From assembly GCA_029215795.1 (NCBI GenBank), contig JARDYH010000002.1, forward strand, positions 43,074,001 through 43,138,000: a DNA stretch of 64,000 bases, read 5' to 3'. The notes beneath the pieces were generated by a model. The model worked only from the letters and a program-made list of their open reading frames with translations, was not told the DNA's origin and made no database searches. The DNA comes from Anniella stebbinsi. Its lineage: Eukaryota; Chordata; Lepidosauria; Squamata; Anniellidae. Every line of letters starts with the position of its first letter. The stretch's first letter is position 1. Positions 10,715 to 21,330 of the stretch are shown here, piece by piece. A program made the translations under genes and the position numbers.

Positions 10715-11685
10715 AAGAGAGTTTTGTTTTGTTTTGTTTTGTATTGTATTTATTTATTTACAATATTTATATACTGCTCCCTATCTGAAGATTTCGGAGT
10801 GGTGAACAAATAGAAAAAATAAAATAAAAACAATAAAACATCATTAAAGACAGAATAAAAACACCATTTAAAATTACAGCTAAAACTGTGGCTGGTCATT
10901 CAGGGAAAGCTTCCTGGAACAGCAACATTTTCGGGACAGGAGACACCAAAAGCAATGCAACGTTAGTTCCTGCCTGACCTCCAAAGGCAGGGAATTCCAT
11001 AGGAATGGGGGCACCACACAGAAGGCTCTTCTCCTGGTGGACTCCAATCAGACCAAAGGTCCCTGTGGAACCACCAGGAACATGCCCTCAGATGCCCTCA
11101 GTGACTGGGCAGTTTGGGAAAGGAGAAGGCGCTCTCTCAAGTATCCTGGTCCCAAGTTGTTTAGGGCATTGTACACTAATACTAGAACCTTAAACCTGGC
11201 CCAGTAGCAAATAGGCAGCCAATGCAGTTCCCTCAGCAAAGGAGTTGCATGCTGGAAAGGGACAGCTCCTGCCAACAGCCGAGCTACTGCATTCTGCACT
11301 AGCTCCAGCTTCTGGAGCAGCTTTAAGGCAGTAGGGAAGTAATGCCATGAGTTCAAATCTCACCAGGAAATGGTCTGACCATGACAATGGGGTTATTTGG
11401 ACAACCACCTCCAATCTTCAGATTACCCATCTCACAATTTGGAGCTAAAACCAAATCAAGGGTATGCCCTACTTCATGTGTTGGTCCAATGACAAACTGA
11501 GACAGCCCCACGGTTATCATGGAGGCCATGAAGTCCTGAGCTGGAGTTCCAGAGACAGCCTCAGCATGGATGTTCAAATCACCCAAAACCACCGTCTTGG
11601 ATTCCTCCAACATCATACTTGAGACTACCTCCACCAGCTTGGTCAGGGAGGATGCTGGGCAGCGGGATTCAGTCATTCATGTGGC
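10715..11685 (-). mobile_element. L2-type LINE with internal deletion (endonuclease joined to RT tail)
   Basis: On the minus strand, 11676-11353 encodes the C-terminal half of the AP-endonuclease domain, including 'VVLGDLNIHAEA' (the catalytic Asp is present here) and 'GPTHEVGHTLDLVLAP'. Directly next to it, 11356-11048 encodes the end of the RT ORF ('[18 protein letters not shown]', 'LHWLPICYWARFKVLVLVY'). Compared with the copy at 16117-19233, the linker and nearly the whole RT core, about 1.8 kb, are missing at a junction near 11350. The 3' UTR lies at low coordinates and ends in a TTTTG/ATTT tract at 10722-10760. Non-functional. Confidence 0.8.
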
Positions 11686-11695
11686 TGCGTTCATA

Positions 11696-12120
11696 TCAAT
11701 GAATCTGTTCAAATAGATTCCATCTCCACCAGGAGCAGGTCTTTTGTAAAGCTAATGGATGTTAATTGCCCATTCAAAAGCACGTAACTCCAAAGCACTT
11801 TGCATTACTTTCTGGCATTTGCACAAATACGCAAATCCTGCCCAAGATGTGCAAATCCCCCCAAAATACAAAAACTCTCCAGAAAAGCATTTCCATGTTT
11901 TAGCCTATGGGGAAATGTGCATTTTTGGCTGGTGTTGTTTTTATTTTGTGTATTTTTCTACCACTACATTTGGATAAAATTCCAGAGAGTAAAACAAAAT
12001 TGTCTGCGGAAATGGTGTGACTCGGGAAAAGTGAGTCCGCTGCAGAATCTGTGGGTCGGATTCATAGAAATCCAAACTCACTTTATCCTGTTGTGAATTT
12101 CTCTGACATCTGGAGGTGCA
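11696..12120. other. Possible decayed hAT-type element
   Basis: The interior repeats words such as 'gcacaaatacgcaaatcc' and 'cctatggggaaatgtgcatt' that resemble the interior of the 6570-6979 element. I could not find convincing termini or a target duplication, so boundaries are uncertain. Confidence 0.3.
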
Positions 12121-13763
12121 GTGGCAGGTGACATCAGCATCTGTGCAAATCAAAAAGTGCCAGCACTGCATCCCTTCAAGCCCTGGTTTCCCTCTTCCTA
12201 CCAGGTAGCTGGCCCTGCAAACCCTAAGCTAGCCCATTGCCCTCAACTGCAGAAGAGGAGACTGTCCTATCACTCTGGCTTAGGCAACAGTGGTGCTGTG
12301 AAGGAGAGGGAGGAATTACCACTGTCTATTTGCTCATTGGCTCCCTGCCTGGCAAGCAAGGAAGTGGTAGCAATCATGAGGAAGAGGGGGGAAAGCAGCT
12401 GCTAGTAATAATGCTGGTAAATAGGTAGACTCATTGATGGGGGTGGTAGAAGGGACTCACTGAGGGTGTCTTGCCCAAGAGACCTCTGAAACCCAGAATC
12501 AACACTGGCCACAGGATTAGGCTTTTTCCCCATAACTGCAAATAGTTGGGAATCTGCTATCCCACACAGTGTACACATTTGCTTGGAACTATGTTCTAAG
12601 AAGTCAGGAGGGCTTACTTTTGAGTAGACATGCATCAGATCACAATGTTAGTGGCATGCAAAAGATTAATCCTGCACGACAGTAGTTATTCCCGATCAAT
12701 TGGTCATGAGCAAGGATCTAGGATGCAGGATTTCTAAGGGCCTACTATGTTCGGGATTTTTGAGCGGTTGCCCTGTGACTACCACACAATCATGTGAATC
12801 TTTCCTTAACTAGGATATTCACTGATATAGGCTGACAAAAGAACTGAACCCCTTTGCCTGTGCCCTATTGCTTTGGGATACAGGAAGGTGCAAATCCAAC
12901 TCTTATTTATATTGGCATTGCTTCCTGCTTTTCTCATCCAGTGTTATATTACCTAAAGCTGTAAACTGAAATTGATTTAAAGCTTCAGACATTTCGCCAC
13001 TTGTTCATGTCTACTGACCCTTAGATGCTCCAGTTATGTTTCCATTCAGATTGATGGGAATTGTTCTTGGAGCAATAAGGATTTCTGGACATCAGTAAAG
13101 AGACATACTGTATATATTTGAAATACGTTATATTTGAAATATATTTGAAATTAGCAACAGGAATTTAATGTGGTCTTTTTATTCCTCCCCCCCCCCGCCC
13201 CCACAATCTCTTATGTAGTTCTAAGCATGATGTATTAGAACAAATCAACCTTTCTAGATGAATCAGTAATGGACCTATTTGGAGGACATGACCTTTTAAA
13301 TATATGTTTTAAATGTGTCCAGTATAGTAGGGTTCAAAAACAAATTTACTGTAGATGGAGGACTGGCACAGATCTCTGTAGAAGGAAGGGGCATCCTGGA
13401 AATAGAAAGGCCAAGAAGATAGCATATGGAGAGATGGCAGCAGGGAGAACGTGCGGGAAGACCAAGGAAGCCCTGGTAGCCCATGAGAGCTCATGAGGAT
13501 CGTTCGTCAAGCTCAACCGTCTCAGCTCCCTGCTGCACTCCACAGAGGGCCAGTCTTACCGTGAAGTGAGAGGATGTGGGCACGGAATGCGGTGGAGTAT
13601 GGGAAGGGCAGTGCTGTCCCTTTCCAAAAGATCTGCTGCTTCTTGGACCTGCCCAGCTGCCTGCATGCAGGCCAGCCAGCCAGCCAGCCATACAAGCAGC
13701 CGGCAGGATCAAGAAGCAATTTGTCATTTGTTCACTTGCTCTCTCGTATGCCAGCTTACTTCT
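12121..13763. other. Unassigned sequence
   Basis: No gene or autonomous element is recognised. Contents worth noting are a degraded copy of the ~80-bp palindromic repeat at 12594-12650, a C-run at 13186-13203 and a cluster of overlapping GC-rich open frames at 13266-13837 without domains or splice context. Confidence 0.35.
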
Positions 13764-13840
13764 CTTTCAGGAGGTCAGGCAAAGTATCACGAGAATTCCC
13801 AGAAATTGATCTCATGATATTTTGCCTGACCTCCTGAAAG
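13764..13840. repeat. Imperfect hairpin (31-bp arms)
   Basis: 'ctttcaggaggtcaggcaaa' at the left and 'ttttgcctgacctcctgaaa' at the right are inverted copies separated by a loop of about 15 bases. Arm identity is high over about 31 bp. It may be the centre of a palindromic MITE, but I could not locate outer termini. Confidence 0.6.
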
Positions 13841-14099
13841 CTGTGCGGTTCCTGAAGGAGGAAACACTGTATGGACAGCATGCCGGGGAGGTGAGTGCAT
13901 GTATACGCACAAAGAAAACTAACCCAGGCAGGCGTGTGCCAAGAAAAGTCAGCAGCCAGGCAGGCAAATCTGGAAGGAGGGAGGCAGCACCTGCCTTTTA
14001 AAAAGAAATACAAGACAGAAAAATATGGTTGAACTGTATCAATAAACTTTTTCTTCAAGACCATCACCTTAAATTCACGTGCACAAGGTATTATCTTAC

Positions 14100-14375
14100 A
14101 GCATCTTAAAAACTAACACATTATGGCATAAGCTTTCATAGACTAGCATCTCGTGTGTACAGACTTGTAGTCCATGTAAGCTTATGCCTAAACAAATGTG
14201 TTAGGGTGAAATCCTATGCATGTGTAGACAGAAAAAGTCCTACAACTCCCAGATCATGCCATAATAAAGGTGTTAGGGTGCAAACTTATGCTAGCTGGGA
14301 CATGTTGGGAGTTGTGGGATTTTTTTTCTGTCTGAACATTGTATGATTGCACCCTTAGTCTTTACGGTGTCATTA
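14100..14375. repeat. Dispersed 'gcataagctttcatagact' repeat interrupted by a MITE
   Basis: The flanks (14100-14200 and 14358-14375) show 'acattatggcataagctttc' and 'ttagtctttacggtgtcat', parts of a repeat I have seen widely in squamate DNA. The 151-bp MITE at 14204-14354 sits inside it. Confidence 0.5.
14204..14354. mobile_element. 151-bp TTA-flanked MITE
   Basis: The arms begin GGGTGAAATCCTATGCATG and end ..TATGATTGCACCC. They are inverted and carry 'aagtcctacaactccca' against 'gggagttgtgggattttt'. The flanking duplication is TTA (14201-14203 and 14355-14357), consistent with a Harbinger-type insertion. There is no coding sequence. Confidence 0.7.
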
Positions 14376-15130
14376 GAACTTGTATTGCCCTTGCTGCATC
14401 ACATTAATATGGCTACATCCTGGAAGTCATTTAATCTGAGCATTATTATATACGATTATACTGAACCTTTCAAACCACATTGTATTACACCACATACATT
14501 TTTGAATTAACTATCACTCATTCTGAATAATCCCAGTGGAAACATTTTCCTTAAAAAGAACAATTAAAATGTTGATTGCATTATTATTGTATTCATGAAG
14601 TTAAGGCTTCTGGTTGAATATTCGTTTGTTACATCAGCAGCCCAGAATGGGTTGTTAATGTTTCCTTAATAGGAGTTAATTGTTAGGAAATTGTATTTTG
14701 ATACCTGGAGGCCCCTCTGAGCATTGGAGTGAGATTGCAATCAGAGATTGGAAAATGTGACTCACACCTCCCTGGAAAAGTGGAGGGAGGGCATGAAAAC
14801 TGATGTAACTGAAGAAAGGAAATTCCAATGTTGGGCTGCCATAACTGAAAAATCATGTCCTCCTTCAGATGGCAGGTGGAAAGACATGGGGACTCAGAAC
14901 AGGACATCTGAGATTGAGTTTAAAGTCCAGACAGGTTCATGGAAGAGCAGAGATTCTTTAGGGACCCTGGTCTCAATCCATTTAGGGCTTAATAGGTTAA
15001 ACTCATCACTTTGACGTATGTCCAGAAATGGACCAGTAGACTGTATAACTCAGGGCTGTTGAACCACTTTTAGACTGAGGACCAAATTCCATTTTGGAGA
15101 TGCTTTGTGGAGGGGGGGCATTTCAGTGGT
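14376..15130. other. Unassigned; low-CpG AT-rich stretch
   Basis: No repeat is recognised. 14400-14680 is free of recognised repeats and rich in TAAT/ATTA words, the sort of sequence in which conserved non-coding elements occur. That can only be shown by alignment. Confidence 0.3.
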
Positions 15131-15703
15131 GGGAGAGCGCAAAGGTTGCAGCCAGATTGTTGACTGAGGATGGTTGCAGGGAGCATACAACTCCCTTGTT
15201 ACAACAGCTCCACTGGCTTCCAGTCTGTTTCCAGGCACAATTCAAAGTGCTAGCTATGTCCTATAAAGCCCTATATGGCTCGGGCCCAGGTTATCTGAAA
15301 GACCGTGTTCTCCCATGTAAGCCTACCATGCTCTGAGATCTTCTGGGGAGGCCTTTCTCTCAGTCCCACCAACATCCCAGGAATGCCTGATGGGTACATG
15401 GGGGAGGGCCTTCTCAGTGGTTGCTCCAAGGCTTTGGAACTCCCTTCCTAGGGAGACAAGGCTGGCTCCCTCTGTGTTACACTTTCGGAGACAGGCTTTT
15501 GGAACTACCCTGGACCTGTGTTAATGTATTGGTTTGTTTGTTTGTTTTAAATCTGTTACTGTTTTAATTTTTTAAAATTAAATTTTATTTAAGGTTTAAT
15601 TCTGTTTTAACTTTCGTAAATTTATATTTATATGTTTTAATTGTACACGTTTTAATCTTGTAAATTGCCTTGAGTCACAGCCCTGGAAAAGAGGAGGGAT
15701 ATA

Positions 15704-15734
<31 letters not shown>

Positions 15735-15735
15735 G
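15130..15735 (+). mobile_element. L2-type LINE 3' fragment with (TAA)n tail
   Basis: The plus strand encodes the final part of an RT ORF ('[19 protein letters not shown]', 'MSYKALYGSGPGYLKDRVL'). A 3' UTR follows with 'aattgccttgagtcacagcc' and 'gaggagggatataaat', then a (TAA)n tract. The tail sequence differs from the 16-kb copy, so this is a different L2 subfamily. 5'-truncated and frameshifted. Confidence 0.75.
15703..15735. repeat. (AAT)n microsatellite (LINE tail)
   Basis: About 11 AAT units directly follow the LINE 3' UTR, as expected for this LINE group's tail. Confidence 0.95.
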
Positions 15736-15937
15736 GTGGGGCCAAAAATACCAGCATATTTTAGCTTAAAGCTCTTGTTGCCAGTAACGAAGCCTGAGGA
15801 GCGACTATTCAAAGCCATGGCATAGAAGTCAGGGGAACCCAAAAGGGCTAGATTGAGACTCCAGGCAGGCTAGTTTTGGGCCGCAGACCTGAGGTTTTGC
15901 ACCTCTGGTATAATAGTTCCAAAACTGGTGACCTATA

Positions 15938-15966
15938 TTTATTTATTTATTTATTTATTTATTTAT
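15938..15966. repeat. (ATTT)n microsatellite (LINE tail)
   Basis: About seven ATTT units form the terminal tail of the minus-strand L2 copy. Confidence 0.95.
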
Positions 15967-16116
15967 TACATTTGTATACCGCCCCATAGCCGAAGCTCTC
16001 TGGGCAGTTTACATAGGATTAAAAATAATTAAAAACAATATACAAAAATTAAAACAGAAAAACATACAACGTACACACAATCTGTACATTTAAAACCACT
16101 ACAACACTCCAAAAAG

Positions 16117-17187
16117 TTACAAAAAAAAAAGAAAAAAGAAAACAAACCCAGGCTCCTCAGATATTGCCAATGCCTGAGAGAAGAGGAAAGTCTTGACCTG
16201 GCACTGAAAAGATAACAATGTTGGCGCCAGGCGGGCTTCGTCAGGAAGATCGTTCCACAATTGGGGGGCCACCACAGAGAAGGCCCTCTCTCTTATTGCT
16301 GACCTCCAAGCTTCCCTCGGAGTAGGCACTCGGAGGAGGGCCTTAGATGTTGAATGTAGTGTTCGGGTAGGTTCATGTAGGCAAAGGTGTTCCATCAGGT
16401 ATTGTGGTCCCAAGCCATGTAAGGCATTATAGGTTAAAACCAGCACCTTGAATCGGGTTCGGAAACATACAGGCAGCCAGTGCAAGCGGGCCAGAGTAGG
16501 TCTTATATGCTCGAACCTACTGGTTCCGGTTATCAATCTGGCCACTGCATTTTGCACAAGCTGCAGCTTCCGAACCACCTTCAAAGGCAGCCCCACGTAG
16601 AGTGCATTGCAGTAATCTAACTTGGAGGTTACCAGAGCATGGACAACTGAAGCCAGGTTATCCCTGTCCAGATAGGGACTTAGCTGGGCCACCAACCGAA
16701 GTTGGTAGAAGGCACTCCGTGCCACTGAGGCCACCTGCGCCTCAAGTGACAGAGATGGTTCTAGGAGAACCCCCAAGCTACGGACCCGCTCCTTCAAGGG
16801 GAGTGCAACCCCATCCAGAACAGGTTGAACACCCTCCATCCAGTCAGCGGAACCACCCACTAACAGCGTCTCAGTCTTGTCTGGATTGAGTTTCAGTTTA
16901 TTAGCCCTCATCCAGTCCATTGTCACAGCCAGGCACTGGTTCAGCACATCCAGAGCCTCACCTGATGAAGATGAAAAGGAGAAATAGAGCTGCGTGTCAT
17001 CAGCATACTGATGACAACGCACTCCAAAACTCTGGATGACTGCACTCAACGGTTTCATGTAGATGTTGAACAGCATGGGGGACAAAACTGACCCCTGCGG
17101 AACCCCATACTGGAGAATCCAAGGGCCAAGCAATGTTCCCCAAGCACCACCTTCTGGAGCCGACCCCCCAAGTAGGAGCGGAACCAC
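16117..17187 (-). pseudogene. L2 reverse transcriptase, palm to C-terminus (356 residues)
   Basis: RNA-directed DNA polymerase of a non-LTR retrotransposon, which would copy element RNA at a nicked target. Visible motifs are '[17 protein letters not shown]' (about residues 27-43) and the catalytic YADD box (61-64). Further on come '[12 protein letters not shown]', then the thumb and C-terminal region with '[19 protein letters not shown]', '[18 protein letters not shown]' and '[18 protein letters not shown]'. The first ~25 residues are out of the true frame; fingers motifs are in the neighbouring frame at 17055-17354. The catalytic box is intact but the ORF as a whole is frameshifted, so it is not expected to be active. 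Confidence 0.85.
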
Positions 17188-17354
17188 TGCAATGCAGTGC
17201 CTCCCACTCCCAACTTAGCCAGTCGTCCCAGAAGGATACCATGGTCAATCGTATTGAAAGCCGCTGAGAGATCAAGGAGAATCAACAGAGACACACTGCC
17301 CCTGTCTTTCTCCTGACATAGGTCATCATACAGGGCGACCAAGGCTGTTTCCAT
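17055..17354 (-). pseudogene. L2 reverse transcriptase, fingers segment (99 residues)
   Basis: This frame continues the RT upstream of the palm. It contains 'LLILLDLSAAFNTIDHGIL' (about residues 23-41), the motif carrying the first catalytic Asp, followed by '[18 protein letters not shown]'. It is joined to the 500-residue frame upstream by a frameshift near 17355 and to the 356-residue frame by one near 17170. The last ~25 residues are out of frame. Confidence 0.8.
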
Positions 17355-18784
17355 ACCAAAACCAGGCCTGAAACCAATTGAAATGGATCCAGATAATCGG
17401 TCTCATCCAAGAGTGCCTGGAGCTGGCTCGCAACCACCCGCTCCAGAACCTTGCCCAGGAATGGAACATTTGCTACTGGCCTGTAGTTATTAAGATTTTC
17501 AGGATCCAGGGAAGATTTCTTTAGGAGTGGTCTCACTGCTGCCTCTTTCAGGAGGCCTGGGACCACTCCCTCTTGCAAAGAGGCATTAATCACTTCCCTG
17601 GCCCAGCCAGTTGTTCCATCCCTGCTAGCTTTTATTAGCCAAGAGGGGCAAAGATCCAATATGGAAGTGGTTGCACAAACCTGTCCAAGCACCTTGTCAA
17701 CGTCCTCGAATTGCACCAACTGAAACTCATCCAAGAAAACAGGACAAGCCGGTACTCTGGATACCTCACTAGATTCACCTGCTATAACACTGGAGTCTAA
17801 GTCCTGACGGATGCCAAAGATTTTATTCTGGAAGTGCCCAGCAAATGTATTACAGCGGGCCTCAGATGGTTCTACCATGTCCTTGGGGCCAGCATGTAAA
17901 AGCCCCCAGACAACTCTGAAAAGCTCCGCTGGGCGGCAGGTTGATGATTGAATAGTGGCAGCAAAGTATTGCTTTTTTGCTGCCCTCACTGCCCCTGAAT
18001 ACAGCTTACCATAAGCACTTACCAGTGTTTGATTGCATCCATTAGGAGTTCGTCTCCATCTGCCCTCAAGCCGTCTCCTGTTTTGTTTCATCACTCTCAG
18101 CTCCGGGGTATACCACGGAGCCGTACGAGCTCTACACAGGAGAGGGCGCTCAGGAGCTATCGTGTCAACTGCCTGGGGCATTTCTGCATTCCACAGATCA
18201 ACCAGGGTTTCAACAGGAGAGCCAGCCCTATTAGCCGGAAAACTCCCCAGAGCCCCCTGGAAACCATCTGGATCCATTAGCTTCCCGTGGTGGACCATCT
18301 TAATGGGTCCCCCACCCTTGCAGAGGGGAAAAGCTGCTGTAAGTCTGAACCTCAGCAGGTGGTGATCTGACCATGACAGAGGGGTTGATGTAACCCCCCC
18401 CACACACACTTTCAGATCCCCATCTCCATGTCCAGTTGAAAAAAACAGGTCTAGAGTATGCCCTGCTACATGCGTCGGGCTGATGGCATGTTGGGACAGT
18501 CCCATGATTGTCATGGAGACCATGAAATCCTGAGCTCCCCCAGATAAAGTGCCCTCGGCGTGAATGTTGACATTCCCCAGAACCAAGAGTCTGGGGGACC
18601 TCAACAGTATACCCGAGACCACCTCTGTCAGCTCACCTAGGGAGTCCATCGAGCAGCGGGGTGGGCGGTACACCAACAGCATTCCTGATTTGTCCCATTG
18701 GCCCAACACAAAGTGCAAACACTCTAGACCAGTAGTCACATGGACAGGGAGCCTGCAGAGGGAGATGGAGTTCCTATAGACCAC
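17282..18784 (-). pseudogene. L2 endonuclease C-terminal half, linker and RT N-terminus (500 residues)
   Basis: An AP-endonuclease-like domain nicks target DNA to prime reverse transcription. Residues ~69-73 read LGNVN where this family normally has LGD-x-N, so the catalytic Asp appears replaced. 'HVAGHTLDLFFSTG' (105-118) and the WSDHH motif (138-142) are present. The linker is Arg-rich. The RT begins with 'NYRPVANVPFLGKVLERVV' near residues 433-451. The final ~25 residues after 'DPFQLVSG' are affected by the frameshift. The first part of the endonuclease lies in another frame at 18883-19233. Confidence 0.8.
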
Positions 18785-18882
18785 AGCAACCCCCCCCCCC
18801 GGCCCTTAGGTCTACCCTAATGCTGAACCAAGTACCCCGGTGGGCACAGCTGGGAGAGACTAACCCCTCCCTGCTCACCCAC

Positions 18883-19233
18883 CTAGGTCTCAGTTATACA
18901 TGCCAGATCGGCTTCCTCATCCACAATTAAGTCGTGGATGAGGGAGATCTTATTAAGCACTGATCTGGCATGTAAAAGCAGCACCCGGAGGCCTGAGGGC
19001 TGGCTGATAAGGCAACCAACAAGCCTGTGGGTGTGAGGGGGACCGGAACAAGGCACAACCATTAACTGTCTGGGCCTCGTTCCCCTTACCTGGCAAGTCC
19101 TCCTCACAATGCCATATCTCCCTCTACCTGTCACTACACTGATTGGGCCCCCCTCAGATCCCCCACCTGGCCCTGTATCCTCTCTCCCAGGCACATAGCT
19201 CAAGCCTCGGGAAAGGGAAACAAAACAAAACAA
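18883..19233 (-). pseudogene. L2 endonuclease N-terminal segment (116 residues)
   Basis: The last third contains 'LLLHARSVLNKISLIHDLI' and 'DEEADLACITET', the opening strand and helix of the AP-endonuclease fold. The upstream ~75 residues are of unknown function and may be 5' UTR read-through. The frame stops just after the ET of the usual 'TETWL' motif. Confidence 0.7.
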
Positions 19234-19399
19234 AAAACAACCAAAACAAAAACAAAAAGCCAGCAGGCAGCAGGCAGCCCTTCCTCTCTCCTGAGCAGCA
19301 GGCCTACCCTCTCATGCAGGTTTGAAGGCTATACTCCCTACATCCAGCCCTATTTAACAGATGTGCCACTGTATTGTACATTAATTAGTTTTCAAACAT

Positions 19400-19510
19400 T
19401 CTTTAGAGGCAGCCTCATGCCCAGCATTGTAATATTCTAAATGGAATGTTACGAGTGCTTGAATAACTGTGGATAGGCTATCTCTGTCTAGGAGGGATTG
19501 CAACTGCTAT
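19400..19510 (-). mobile_element. Short L2 fragment
   Basis: On the minus strand this resembles the region of the 16-kb copy around 16590-16680 ('cattgtaatattctaaatgg' and 'ggctatctctgtctaggagg' are the diverged plus-strand landmarks). Strongly decayed. Confidence 0.45.
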
Positions 19511-19554
19511 AGCATTGGGGTTTAGGGATGTTCAACAATGCTGTCCTGCAGTAT

Positions 19555-19830
19555 ATATTGTAGAAGGAGGTGAAAGTATCAATAGATACAGCAGGGGTGG
19601 GGAAAGGGAGCAAGTTGCCAGGTAACAGAAAAAAGAACGTGACACTTGATTTGATGGGATGGGGAGTGAGGAGGAGCAAGGAGAGGAAGGAGTCATGGCT
19701 GACTGAGAGAAACATTAAAGGAAGTCTTCATGAGAGAACGAAGAAAACAGATGAAGAAATAGAGAATAAGCACAGGAGACAGCAGAAGACCAAGAGTAGC
19801 AGATCGAACAAGGGAAAGAGAGCACGTATT
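19555..19830. repeat. Left arm of a ~270-bp inverted repeat
   Basis: This segment reappears in reverse complement at about 25400-25690 at roughly 90% identity by eye. Shared landmarks include 'gggagcaagttgccaggtaa', 'tggctgactgagagaaac' and 'agaataagcacaggagacag'. A third short copy, inverted relative to this arm, lies at 19925-20000. The forward frame (19570-19890) is Lys/Arg-rich but no domain is recognised. The arms flank the Gypsy remnant and the LAP1 retrocopy. Confidence 0.75.
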
Positions 19831-19924
19831 GTGAATAAAAGAGGCATCTGTTCCAGAGGGAATGAAAGAACTGTGCTGTGTCAGGTCTGACTGAAGAAGA
19901 AAACACAACCCCCAAAGTCTGGTT

Positions 19925-20000
19925 CTCTGACTCCACCTCCCATCAAATCAACTGTCACTTTCTTTTTCTGTTACCTGGAAACTTGCTCCCATGAACAACT
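19925..20000. repeat. Short inverted copy of the 19555 arm
   Basis: 'cccatcaaatcaactgtcac' and 'ttacctggaaacttgctccc' are the reverse complement of 19605-19670 and in the same orientation as 25560-25625. Confidence 0.7.
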
Positions 20001-20059
20001 GTATGGAGGTGTGTGAAGTTGAAGTGAAAGGAAATGTTGTCATATGACCCAGGAGTGAG

Positions 20060-21193
20060 GTGGTTATTCCAGGTCGATTGAGAAGTAGAAACTGGAAAGA
20101 TAAGGATAGCTTGTTTCAACCTAATCATACAAGCAAGTTATCATGCCTTATAGGATCAGCAATGAACAGAAGTAAGGATGGTGAAATTCTAGTCCCTATA
20201 GTTAATGTGTTGACAGAGCCTCAGATGCTGTATGAGGGGACAATATTTGATTCAAGGGCATCCCTCTGGCAGGAACAGTCAGGCTTAAAGAATTCCATAA
20301 ATGCCAACATGCTGAGTTCATCAAGGAGAAAGATGGAGGCTAATAATCAATGGAATACATTCAAATTAGAAGTTGTGTTTCCACTACAGGATCAAGGATC
20401 AGACCAGGAGCAAATAAAGGCAGTTTATGAAGTGCTGTTGCAATATTCTAATGTACTTAGCTGTGTTGACCATGAAATAGGCCGCACTAATTTAACTCAA
20501 CACAAAATCAATACTGGAGAAGCTGAACCAATCAAGCAGGGCCCTCAGAGAGTACCTATTCACTTTCATAAAGAATTTGAGCAATAGCTACAGGAGATGG
20601 AGTTGAAGGGAGTAATCCAGCCTTCAGCAAGTCCGTGGGCAGCTCCTGTTGTTCTGGTCCAGAAGAAAGGAGGTGGAATGAGGGTTTGTGTTGACTATAG
20701 CCAGATTAACAGTGTAACAGTTAAAGATGCTTACCCTTTACCTCGAATTGATGACACGTTGGACCGCTTGTCAAAAGCTCAATGGTTTTTCACTCTTGAT
20801 TTGGCTAGTGGGTACTGGCAAGTTGAAATGCATCCTGAAGATACAGCTAAAACAGCTTTTTGTACAAGAAAAGTACTCTCTGAATTTAATGTTATGCCAT
20901 TTGGGCTATGTAATGCTTCTAGCACCTTCCAAAGACTCATGGATATTGTTTTGGCAGATTTACAAAGTTCATCCTGTTTGGTGTATATGGATGATATAAT
21001 TGTAATAGGACGAACTTTTGAAGAGCATCTTCAAAAACTGACAGCAGTATTGCAACGGTTGAAGGATGCCAATTTGAAAGTTAAGCCAACCAAATGCCAA
21101 CTTTTCTGTAAAAAGGTGAAGTATTTGGGTCATGTAATTTCCACAGATGGAGTGGGCCCAGATCCTGAAAGAATAGAGGCTGTACAAGATTGA
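20060..21193 (+). pseudogene. Gypsy reverse transcriptase pseudogene
   Basis: RT of a Ty3/Gypsy element. Before the RT comes a linker with 'LVPIVNVLTEPQMLYEGT', then 'HKINTGEAEPIKQGPQRVP'. A TAG stop at 20585-20587 interrupts the frame just before 'ELKGVIQPSASPWAAPVVLV'. Catalytic motifs are visible: 'FFTLDLASGYWQVEM' (first Asp), 'MPFGLCNASSTFQRLMD' and 'CLVYMDDIIVIG' (YMDD intact). The thumb 'VKYLGHVISTDGVGPDPE' precedes a TGA at 21191-21193. A +1 frame change follows, after which the frame at 21190-21310 continues the connection domain. The core residues are intact but the gene is not functional as read. Confidence 0.85.
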
Positions 21194-21330
21194 CCAATAG
21201 CTCAAAATTTGACAGACTGCGTAGTTTCCTGGGCTTGGCTTCTTATTATCGCAGTTTTGTGGTTGGATTTGCTACTATTGCTAGTCCTTTGCATGCAATG
21301 TCAAATAAGATTTCTCTGGACAGAAGAATG
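20060..21330 (+). mobile_element. Ty3/Gypsy retrotransposon pol remnant
   Basis: An internal fragment of an LTR retrotransposon. It covers the protease-RT linker (20060-20480), the full RT core (20500-21190) and the start of the connection to RNase H (21205-21310, 'LRSFLGLASYYRSFV'). No RNase H catalytic core, integrase or paired LTR is seen next to it. The fragment ends abruptly near 21310-21330, where sequence resembling LAP1 begins. At least two in-frame stops and one frameshift are present. Confidence 0.85.

Larger units (their letters stand above)
15936..19326 (-). mobile_element. L2-type LINE, nearly full length
   Basis: The largest retroelement in the window, about 3.4 kb on the minus strand. 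From high to low coordinates it shows a possible 5' region (19326-19234), an AP-endonuclease domain, a linker, a reverse transcriptase with an intact YADD box, and a 3' UTR. The UTR contains the complement of 'gtaaactgcccagagagct' and ends in an ATTT tract at 15938-15966. The coding frame is broken near 18785 (next to a C-run), near 17355 and near 17170, so three adjacent open frames together make the polyprotein. No separate ORF1 is recognisable. The few lesions suggest a relatively young insertion. It belongs to the CR1/L2 group; I lean to L2 from the DLSAAFNTIDH and YADDTQLY motifs. Confidence 0.85.

Noticed and set aside
13266..13837. Eight overlapping short frames that might mark an exon
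   Set aside because: Open on both strands with no domain; no convincing splice sites or codon pattern.
19570..19890. Lys/Arg-rich 106-residue frame as a possible nucleic-acid-binding protein
   Set aside because: Most of it is the inverted-repeat arm, also present at 25400-25690, where the frame is broken. No known domain.
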